Program-made: the position numbers and the translations under genes | Part shown: positions 1 to 4,796 of the stretch, piece after piece | How positions within the stretch are numbered: position 1 is the stretch's first letter | How the letters are laid out: each line of letters opens with the position of its first letter | Notes under the pieces: model-generated | The model's database searches: none | Told to the model about the DNA's origin: nothing | The model's input: only the letters and a program-made list of their open reading frames with translations | Source: DATEPR01 sp036503065 | GTDB taxonomy: Bacteria; Actinomycetota; Actinomycetes; Mycobacteriales; Pseudonocardiaceae | Direction: 5' to 3' | Assembly (NCBI GenBank): GCA_036503065.1 | Contig: DASXXM010000076.1 | Span: forward strand, 1-7,983 | Length of the DNA: 7,983 nucleotides

Positions 1-276
1 CCGGGCACCGGCACCCCGGAACCGGGTGGCCTGACCGCCCGCCAACTCCTGGACTCCGTCCGGCGCATCGCCTACGAACTGCCGGTGGTCGGCGTGGATC
101 TGGTCGAGGTGTCGCCGCCGTACGACCACGCGGACATCACGTCGTTCCTCGCCAACCGGGTCGTGCTGGAAGCGCTGTCCGGGATGGCGCGGCGGCGGCG
201 CGACCAGACTGACGGCACCGCGTGGGACCGCACCCAACCGCTGCTGGCGGATCGACCCGATCACCGCCCGACCTGA
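1..276 (+). CDS. Ureohydrolase (agmatinase/arginase family), C-terminal 91 residues
   Basis: The 5' part lies outside the window; the frame is open from base 1 and ends at TGA 274-276. The first residues, PGTGTPEPGG, are the end of the third ureohydrolase signature (the stretch after SFDxDxxDP), including the Glu that contacts the substrate side chain in this family. VVGVDLVEVSPPYDHADIT (residues 29-47) is the usual C-terminal beta-strand and loop of agmatinase and guanidinobutyrase-type enzymes. Members are cytosolic dimanganese enzymes that hydrolyse a guanidino group to urea, typically agmatine to putrescine. The Asp/His metal ligands lie upstream, off-window, so substrate cannot be assigned. 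After about residue 62 the tail (RRRRDQTDG...DHRPT) is Arg-rich, looks non-conserved, and is probably disordered. The gene converges on the SRPBCC gene with only 8 bases between the stop codons and no obvious terminator. Confidence 0.9.
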   Translation, partial: PGTGTPEPGGLTARQLLDSVRRIAYELPVVGVDLVEVSPPYDHADITSFLANRVVLEALSGMARRRRDQTDGTAWDRTQPLLADRPDHRPT

Positions 277-284
277 CCCACACG

Positions 285-758
285 TCAATCGGCGAGTTCG
301 GCCAGGTGGTGCAGCGAGTTGGTGAGATGCTCGGGACCGAACGGCGGGAACCGGATGCCGCGGTCGCGGATGTACTGCGGCACCGCCGACCAGTCGTAGG
401 TGAGCGTGACCTCGGTTTCGGACGAACCGAGCGGCGCCAGGTCGTAACGCCAGAGCCAGCCGCCGAACTCGAGTTGACCGTCGCCCTTCTCCTGCCCCGT
501 CAGCCAGCCGATGGCGCGCGACGAGTCGAACACCGCGATCTTGTTGACCGTCTGGTATTCGCCGTCGGGATGGCCGGCGTGATACATGCCCATCCGGAAG
601 ATCTGCCCCACCTCGGTCAGCGGCTTCGGGTCGACAGGTTCCTGGACCCAGCCGGTGCCGTCGATCGACGCATGGGTCGTCGGGTCCGCCAGCACGGCGA
701 ACACCGTCGCGGTGGGCGCGGCGACGGTCAGTGTGGCGCTTACGGTCTCGTGGTTCAT
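285..758 (-). CDS. SRPBCC-fold protein (START/Bet v1-like, polyketide cyclase type)
   Basis: A 157-residue protein with the SRPBCC pattern. An N-terminal strand (ETVSATLTVAAPTATVF, 4-20) and helix (AVLADPTTHASIDG) are followed by antiparallel strands (GQIFRMGMY, TVNKIAVFD, TEVTLTYDWS at 115-124) and a long C-terminal helix (EHLTNSLHHLAEL, 143-155). The family forms a deep hydrophobic cavity for small ligands; no catalytic residue or ligand can be named from sequence. I chose ATG at 756-758 because it begins the conserved fold. The open frame continues upstream to 860, but those 34 residues have no family look. There is no clear Shine-Dalgarno. A TGTCGG-N17-CGTAGT promoter ends 6 bases before the ATG, so the mRNA is probably leaderless. 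That promoter matches the one in front of the DGPF/sigma operon, which suggests control by the ECF42-type sigma factor encoded at 2607-3944. Confidence 0.85.
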   Translation of the reverse strand: MNHETVSATLTVAAPTATVFAVLADPTTHASIDGTGWVQEPVDPKPLTEVGQIFRMGMYHAGHPDGEYQTVNKIAVFDSSRAIGWLTGQEKGDGQLEFGGWLWRYDLAPLGSSETEVTLTYDWSAVPQYIRDRGIRFPPFGPEHLTNSLHHLAELAD

Positions 759-764
759 ACCTTG

Positions 765-793
765 ACTACGAACGGACTCGACACAATCCGACA
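765..793 (-). promoter_or_regulatory. Candidate ECF-sigma promoter of the SRPBCC gene
   Basis: Read on the minus strand, TGTCGG (793-788) is followed by 17 bases and CGTAGT (770-765). The last four spacer bases are CGTT, giving the 10-mer CGTTCGTAGT. The same 10-mer, with TGTC at the same distance, precedes the DGPF gene at 4358-4386. The -10 end lies 6 bases from ATG 758, as expected for a leaderless start. A second TGTCGA copy at 778-783 is 10 bases nearer the gene and too close to CGTAGT to act as its -35. Assignment to the local sigma factor is inference. Confidence 0.6.
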
Positions 794-879
794 CTACCGC
801 GGAAACGCAGAAGGCGTACCGACTCCGGCCGCGTCCGAGGCGACACGGGCCACTCGTCACGAGCGATCCGTCGGCATCA

Positions 880-885
880 GATAAT
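880..885 (+). promoter_or_regulatory. Candidate -10 element for a leaderless transcript of the 84-aa gene
   Basis: GATAAT lies 7 bases before ATG 893. That spacing would put the first transcribed base on or next to the start codon, a common arrangement in actinobacteria. No convincing -35 hexamer is visible about 17 bases upstream. The alternative is ordinary translation using the GGGG at 888-891, which is very close to the ATG. Confidence 0.45.
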
Positions 886-892
886 ACGGGGT

Positions 893-1147
893 ATGGACGA
901 AGTCATCCTCCGCACCATAGTGATCCAGTTCGACGGCCGGGTGGTCGAGGTGTTCGGCAGGCCCGACGCCGTTCGTGAGCACGTCGCCCTGATGCGCAAG
1001 CCGAAGATCGGCAAACCGGACCACCGCGGGCGGTCCGAGATAGTCGTTGGATGTCGCTTCCTCGTCGGCGCCGACGAACTGCCGCAGCTTCTTCCGCTCC
1101 TGGACAAGATCACCGCCGCCGTCCTCGCCGCACAAGCGCCCAACTGA
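893..1147 (+). CDS. Hypothetical 84-residue protein
   Basis: I do not recognise the family. The frame has strong G/C third-position bias, as expected for a real gene here. The predicted protein starts with two beta-strands separated by a turn (VILRTIVIQF, DGRVVEVFG). A His/Lys/Arg-rich middle follows (REHVALMRKPKIGKPDHRGR, 28-47), then a strand (SEIVVGCRFLVG, 48-59) and an amphipathic helix (ELPQLLPLLDKITAAVLAAQ, 62-81). No signal peptide or membrane segment is seen, so it is probably cytosolic. One Cys is present (C54). ATG 893 was chosen because a -10-like GATAAT sits 7 bases upstream; the frame is open further upstream but without a family-like sequence. It is transcribed divergently from the SRPBCC gene. 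Confidence 0.65.
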   Translation: MDEVILRTIVIQFDGRVVEVFGRPDAVREHVALMRKPKIGKPDHRGRSEIVVGCRFLVGADELPQLLPLLDKITAAVLAAQAPN

Positions 1148-1252
1148 CCACTTTGGACACATCCCAGGAAATCAGTCGAACAGAACGAGTTGGAGAAACT
1201 CCGCCATAGCGAGAACTGAAAGTTGTCAGGCGAAATCGGACTTCACGCCGTC

Positions 1253-1277
1253 ACATATCCGTAAGGACCGGATACGT
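1253..1277. promoter_or_regulatory. Imperfect 25-bp palindrome, candidate operator/promoter of the secreted propeller gene
   Basis: TATCCG (1256-1261) and CGGATA (1269-1274) form a perfect inverted repeat around a 7-base centre. Two more outer pairs (1253/1277 and 1254/1276) flank one mismatch. A weak promoter can be read across it: GTCACA (1250-1255), a 17-base spacer, then TACGTT (1273-1278, fitting TANNNT). The palindrome would then occupy the spacer, a place where a dimeric repressor or MerR-type activator could act. It lies in the 205-base gene-free stretch 1148-1352, in which I see nothing else. Both readings are inference. Confidence 0.35.
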
Positions 1278-1352
1278 TCTGCCGGGGCTCCGAGCCCTAC
1301 CGTCAACGCGGGCAGTCGCCGCCCGGCGGCTCTGTGACGGTTGGGGCAAATC

Positions 1353-2723
1353 ATGGGCGTGCGGCTGGGATCGTGGACACCGACTCGTTTCGGTGCGGCT
1401 ACGGCGGCGTTGGTCGCCCTGATGGTCGGCACCGTCCTCGTGCAGCCGGCGGCAGCGTCGTCGGGAGCCGTGGTCGCCTGGGGTACGACGGTCAGCGCCG
1501 CAGCCGGATTCCGGGGAACACTGCTGGGAGTGGCCGCGGCCGGCACGACCGACGTGTGGGCGGTCGGCGCCGACAACCCCGATTCGTCGGTCGCCCAGTG
1601 GCTGGACCAGCCCTACGCCGAACACTGGAACGGGACGTCCTGGACCGCCACGCCCGTTACGGCGCCCTCGCTGTACGGCACCCATCAGGCCGCTGAGCTG
1701 ACCGGTGCCACGGCCGTCGGCCCGGGCAACGCCTGGACGGTCGGCGACGTATCCGACCTGTGGTCGACAGCCAGCCAAACTCTGGCCTACCACTGGACCG
1801 GCCAGGCGTGGTCACGCACCACCACTCCGAACCCGGCCGGCGCCAACGGAAGCAACCGCCTACTCGCCGTCGCGGCACGCACCGGATCGGACGTATGGGC
1901 GGTCGGATACTCCGGCTACCCGGCCACGTCCCTGGTCACGCACTGGACCGGCGCGGCCTGGTCCACGGTCGCCGTACCCGACATCGGCGCGCTGCAGGCG
2001 GTCGCCGTCGACCCGGCCACCGTCTGGGCCGCCGGCACCGGCGCCGTCCAGCGTTTCGACGGCACCAGGTGGAGCGCCCTGCCGGCGCTGCCGGTGACCT
2101 CGGGGGCCAGCCTGTTCCTGCATGCCCTGGCCAAGAACGCGGCCGGGCTGTGGGCCATCGGCACCACCAGCACCCCCTATTTCGACGGGTTCCTGTACCA
2201 CTCCTATGCCGCGGTCTTCAACGGCACGAGCTGGACCACCGTCGGGGTACCCGGTGACGGCCTGAACAGCGCCGCCACAGCCGGGGCCGCGGTGCTGGCC
2301 ACCGACAGCAACAACGGCGTCTTCCGGATCACCGCCGGCGGCGCCACCCAGGACGTGACACCCGCGCCGGGCACGGTCTACCCCGATGCCGTCGCCGCCG
2401 ACCCGGCCGGCAACGCCTGGGCGGTCGGCAACGCCTGGGCGGTCGGCAACGGCACCGGGCAGAGCCCGAGCATCATCAACGCCCCCGGCATCGGCCAGGG
2501 CGGCATCGTCGTCACCACCGGTGCGGCCGGCGCGACGGTCACCTGGACCGGCCCGGTCAACCACTCCGGCACCACCGACGTGTTCGGCAACGTCAGCGTC
2601 GGCGGCCTACCCGACGGCGCCTACACCGTGATCGCCAGCCTCGGCGGATGCACCCCCGGCGTGGCCACGACCACCGTCACCGCCGGCATCGCCACACCCG
2701 TCGCCGCCCACATCACCTGCTAG
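1353..2723 (+). CDS. Secreted WNGTSW-repeat beta-propeller protein with C-terminal Ig/transthyretin-like domain
   Basis: A 456-residue protein. Residues 1-35 form a signal peptide: basic start (R4, R12), hydrophobic ALVALMVGTVLV, and an Ala-rich cleavage site near QPAAAS. The body carries repeated blade motifs: D/A-x-W-A/T-V-G at 67-72, 127-131, 180-185, 223-228, 266-270 and 355-359. Most are followed by H/F-W/x-N/T/D-G-x-x-W segments (HWNGTSW 91-97, HWTGQAW 147-153, HWTGAAW 197-203, RFDGTRW 234-240, VFNGTSW 288-294). This pattern fits a six- or seven-bladed propeller displayed outside the cell. Residues about 383-456 (ATVTWTGP...GAYTVIASLGGC...HITC) resemble a carboxypeptidase-regulatory or transthyretin-like sandwich; C433 and C456, the only cysteines, may pair. 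No catalytic residue is evident, and a binding role is only a guess. ATG 1353 is preceded by GGGG at 1343-1346. Its last 117 bases overlap the convergent sigma gene. Confidence 0.85.
   Translation: MGVRLGSWTPTRFGAATAALVALMVGTVLVQPAAASSGAVVAWGTTVSAAAGFRGTLLGVAAAGTTDVWAVGADNPDSSVAQWLDQPYAEHWNGTSWTATPVTAPSLYGTHQAAELTGATAVGPGNAWTVGDVSDLWSTASQTLAYHWTGQAWSRTTTPNPAGANGSNRLLAVAARTGSDVWAVGYSGYPATSLVTHWTGAAWSTVAVPDIGALQAVAVDPATVWAAGTGAVQRFDGTRWSALPALPVTSGASLFLHALAKNAAGLWAIGTTSTPYFDGFLYHSYAAVFNGTSWTTVGVPGDGLNSAATAGAAVLATDSNNGVFRITAGGATQDVTPAPGTVYPDAVAADPAGNAWAVGNAWAVGNGTGQSPSIINAPGIGQGGIVVTTGAAGATVTWTGPVNHSGTTDVFGNVSVGGLPDGAYTVIASLGGCTPGVATTTVTAGIATPVAAHITC
2409..2450 (+). repeat. Perfect 18-bp tandem duplication inside the propeller gene
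   Basis: The unit GGCAACGCCTGGGCGGTC occurs at 2409-2426 and 2427-2444, followed by a third partial copy (GGCAAC, 2445-2450). It duplicates the blade motif GNAWAV in frame at residues 353-364, giving AWAVGNAWAVG. Identity is complete at the DNA level, so the duplication is recent or hypervariable, as expected from replication slippage. Confidence 0.9.
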
Positions 2724-3944
2724 AGCCGGGTCCTGTTCAGCGTGGGTTCGGCCACCGAGTCGCAGGAAGTTCCGCTCGGCGTCCGTTGGTGCGAGGTCGG
2801 CGGCACGCCGGTAGGCGGCCCTCGCCTCGGTGGTGCGGTTCAGGCGTTGGAGCAGATCGGCTCTGGTCGCGTGGAACGGGTGGTAGTTGTCGAGATCCAA
2901 CTCGTCCACCAGGGCAAGGGCGCAGGCGGGGCCGTGCACCTCGCCGATGGCGATGGCCCGGTTGAGCGCGACGACCGGCGTGGGGGCGACGGCGAGCAGG
3001 TGGTCGTAGATGGTGACGATCTGGGCCCAGTCGGTCTGCGCCGTCGTCGCGGCGTCGGCGTGTACGGCGTTGATGGCGGCCTGGAGTTGGTAGTTGCCCG
3101 GTTGGTCGCGGTGGAGGCACCAGCGGACGAGCGCCTGTCCTTCGTGGATCAGTGCCCTGTCCCACCGGGTGCGGTCCTGCTCGCTCAGCAGCACCAGGGT
3201 GCCGTCGGGGCCGGTTCGGGACGCGCGGCGGGACTCGGTCAGCAGCAGCAGCGCCAGCAGACCGGCGACTTCCGGCTCGTCGGGCATGAGCGCCGCCAGG
3301 ATTCGGGCCAGGCGGATCGCTTCCGTGCAGAGACCCGGACTGTTCAACCCGGCGGTGTAGACGAGATAGATGACGGCGAGCACGGCGCGGAGCCGGTCGG
3401 GTAGATCGTGTTCCGCCGGCACACGGTACGGGATTCGGGCCGCCTTGATCTTGCGCTTGGCCCGCACGAGACGGACCGCCATGGTGTGTTCGGCCACCAG
3501 GAAGGACCGGGCGACCTGCCGGGTGGACAGCCCGCCGAGCAGCCGGAGGGTGAGCGCGACCTGTGCTTCGATGGACAGGGCCGGGTGGCAGCAGGTGAAG
3601 ATCAGGCGAAGCCGGTCGTCGGGCACGGGCCCCACCTCCTCGGGCAGGTCGGCGCTGTCGGGCAGCGGCGCCGCCTGGGCGAGCAGTTCCCGGCCGCGTG
3701 ATTCGCGGCGTAGGCGGTCGATGGCACGGTGGCGGGCGGTGGTGGTGATCCAGCCGCCTGGGTTGGGTGGCACGCCGTCGCTCGGCCAGGCGCGCAGGGC
3801 GACGGCGAACGCCTCCTGTACCGCGTCCTCGGCGACGTCGATGTCACCGAAGACGCGGATCAGGGCGGCGACACACCGGCCGGACTCCTCGCGGAAGACA
3901 CGGCCGACCGCGCCTTCGTCGAGTTCCGGGCCCGCACCCGGCAC
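2607..3944 (-). CDS. ECF42-type RNA polymerase sigma factor with C-terminal TPR region
   Basis: A 445-residue sigma-70 family protein. Sigma region 2 covers about residues 12-80, including DVAEDAVQEAFAVALRAW (36-53) and GGWITTTARHRAIDRLRR. Region 4 is about 113-170 (LIFTCCHPALSIEAQVALTL; recognition-helix area LSTRQVARSFLVAEHTMAVR). The long helical C-terminal part (187-395: LRAVLAVIYLVYTAGLNS..., YDHLLAVAPTPVVALNRAIA, RADLLQRLNRTTEARAAYRRA) is the TPR-like extension of ECF42 factors, thought to replace an anti-sigma factor in controlling activity. Translation starts at GTG 3944-3942, 4 bases after the stop of the DGPF gene, with GGAG 9 bases before it; upstream codons overlap that gene and look non-coding. 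Family members normally stop near residue 396 (AERNFLRL). Here a 49-residue Gly/Ala/Asp-rich tail follows, mostly antisense to the propeller gene. The tail may be a functionless extension or the result of a frame change. Confidence 0.92.
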   Translation of the reverse strand: MPGAGPELDEGAVGRVFREESGRCVAALIRVFGDIDVAEDAVQEAFAVALRAWPSDGVPPNPGGWITTTARHRAIDRLRRESRGRELLAQAAPLPDSADLPEEVGPVPDDRLRLIFTCCHPALSIEAQVALTLRLLGGLSTRQVARSFLVAEHTMAVRLVRAKRKIKAARIPYRVPAEHDLPDRLRAVLAVIYLVYTAGLNSPGLCTEAIRLARILAALMPDEPEVAGLLALLLLTESRRASRTGPDGTLVLLSEQDRTRWDRALIHEGQALVRWCLHRDQPGNYQLQAAINAVHADAATTAQTDWAQIVTIYDHLLAVAPTPVVALNRAIAIGEVHGPACALALVDELDLDNYHPFHATRADLLQRLNRTTEARAAYRRAADLAPTDAERNFLRLGGRTHAEQDPALAGDVGGDGCGDAGGDGGRGHAGGASAEAGDHGVGAVG

Positions 3945-3948
3945 GCTG

Positions 3949-4311
3949 TCAGGCTCCGGGTTCCGGCACGAACGGGCGGACCTCGATCGGCGCGCCGATG
4001 ATCGCGGTGACCTTCGATGCCCAGGACAGGGCGGCGTCCAGATCCGCGGCCTCGATGATGTAGAAGCCACCCAGATGCTCTCTCGCCTCCACGAACGGGC
4101 CGTCCGTGGTCAGCACGTCAGCCCCGGACATCCGCACGACGGTCGCGGTGTCAGGTCCGTGCAGACGACCGCCGAAGACCCACGTCCCGGTGGACTTCAT
4201 GTCCTCCTGCAGGGCCATGACCTGCTTGTATGACTGCTGCATCTCCTCGTCGGTCATCGGGTCGGGGACCTCGCCCTCGACGCTGTGCACGGACAACAGG
4301 TACTGCGTCAT
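3949..4311 (-). CDS. DGPF/YCII-family protein (ECF42-associated)
   Basis: A 120-residue cytosolic protein of the YCII-related (DGPF) family. The signature TTDGPFVEAREHLGGFYII spans residues 68-86, with D70-G71-P72-F73. The N-terminal strand MTQYLLSVHS and the C-terminal strand IEVRPFVPEPG complete the ferredoxin-like alpha/beta fold, and the length is normal. The biochemical role of DGPF proteins is not established; several typically occur next to ECF42 sigma genes and are their main known targets. ATG 4311-4309 is preceded by a strong Shine-Dalgarno, GAGGAGG, with 6 bases before the start. The stop is 4 bases ahead of the sigma gene GTG, so the two genes form an operon and are probably translationally coupled. 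A TGTCAA-N17-CGTAGT promoter lies about 50 bases upstream. Confidence 0.92.
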   Translation of the reverse strand: MTQYLLSVHSVEGEVPDPMTDEEMQQSYKQVMALQEDMKSTGTWVFGGRLHGPDTATVVRMSGADVLTTDGPFVEAREHLGGFYIIEAADLDAALSWASKVTAIIGAPIEVRPFVPEPGA

Positions 4312-4357
4312 CGTGGTCCTCCTCGTGCCGGGCGGGCTCGTCCCGCATCGCACTCCC

Positions 4358-4386
4358 ACTACGAACGAGCCACGCCCAGATTGACA
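4358..4386 (-). promoter_or_regulatory. Candidate ECF42-dependent promoter of the DGPF-sigma operon
   Basis: On the minus strand TGTCAA (4386-4381) is followed by 17 bases and CGTAGT (4363-4358). The spacer ends in CGTT, giving CGTTCGTAGT, shared exactly with the SRPBCC promoter at 765-793. From memory, a TGTCGA-like -35 has been described for ECF42 promoters; both -35 elements here match it at 5 of 6 bases. The predicted leader is about 40 bases and includes the GAGGAGG ribosome site. Autoregulation of the operon is inferred from this match. Confidence 0.65.
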
Positions 4387-4410
4387 CGGACCCGGGAACG
4401 TGCACGAATT
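4381..4410 (+). promoter_or_regulatory. Candidate housekeeping promoter of the TfoX-N-like gene, sharing its -35 with the divergent promoter
   Basis: TTGACA (4381-4386) is a perfect consensus -35. After 18 bases comes CGAATT (4405-4410), or ACGAAT with 17 bases. Seven bases then precede ATG 4418, which fits a leaderless start. The same six base pairs read as TGTCAA on the other strand and form the -35 of the DGPF-operon promoter, so the two promoters lie back to back on one hexamer. Confidence 0.5.
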
Positions 4411-4417
4411 GGCCACC

Positions 4418-4741
4418 ATGACCGAGCAGGCCACCGACTTCTTCCACGATGCCACCGCGTCCGCGTTGACCCGCGAGGACGTGGCGACCGGCACGATGAT
4501 GGGCTTCCCCTGCCTACGCGTCTCGGGTGCCTTCTTCGCCTCCTGCGACCACCGCACCGGCGACCTGATCGTCAAACTGCCCCGGCAGCGGGTCCAGGAG
4601 TTGATCACGGCAGGCAACGGGAAGCCGTTCGCCCCGGCGGGCCGGACATTCCGCGAATGGGTCCTGATCGACAACCGCGACCCGGCCCGATGGGCCGCGC
4701 TGATCGACGAAGCCCGCACGTACGTAGGCGGGCAACCATGA
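4418..4741 (+). CDS. TfoX N-terminal-domain-like small protein
   Basis: A 107-residue protein resembling the stand-alone TfoX_N domain proteins of actinobacteria. Conserved-looking segments are TGTMMGFPCLRVSGAFFAS (24-42), DLIVKLPRQRVQELI (49-63), GKPFAPAGRTFREWVLI (68-84) and the closing helix RWAALIDEARTYV (91-103). TfoX_N takes its name from the competence regulator TfoX/Sxy, but single-domain actinobacterial members have no established role, and DNA uptake should not be inferred. It looks cytosolic, with no signal peptide. ATG 4418 was chosen over the in-frame GTG 4400 because a promoter -10 appears to overlap 4405-4410. The gene diverges from the DGPF-sigma operon, from which its start is separated by 106 bases, and ends before a strong hairpin. 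Confidence 0.75.
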   Translation: MTEQATDFFHDATASALTREDVATGTMMGFPCLRVSGAFFASCDHRTGDLIVKLPRQRVQELITAGNGKPFAPAGRTFREWVLIDNRDPARWAALIDEARTYVGGQP

Positions 4742-4750
4742 GCACCCGCC

Positions 4751-4791
4751 GCGATCCGGTCCACTTCGGACTCCGTGGTGGACCGGATCGC
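4751..4791. terminator. Bidirectional terminator hairpin between convergent genes
   Basis: A perfect 14-bp inverted repeat: GCGATCCGGTCCAC (4751-4764) pairs with GTGGACCGGATCGC (4778-4791) around a 13-base loop. It fills the 55-base gap between the stop codons of the TfoX-N-like gene (+) and the peroxidase gene (-), so it can terminate both. No U-tract follows on either side, which is usual for actinobacterial terminators. Confidence 0.85.
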
Positions 4792-4796
4792 CGGGT

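Noticed and set aside
1341..1352. TTG at 1341 as start of the propeller gene
   Set aside because: The GGGG ribosome-site candidate lies inside this segment, and ATG 1353 gives a normal signal peptide.
1860..2564. Open frame of 234 codons on - opposite the propeller gene
   Set aside because: Low-complexity Gly/Ala/Asp translation antisense to a recognisable secreted protein.
2742..3404. Open frame of 220 codons on + opposite the sigma gene
   Set aside because: Shadow of the sigma frame; low-complexity Gly/Val/Arg translation and no family resemblance.
3945..4070. Upstream extension of the sigma frame to 4070
   Set aside because: The 42 extra codons overlap the DGPF gene and are Arg/Ser/Pro-rich; GTG 3944 directly precedes sigma region 2 and has a ribosome site.
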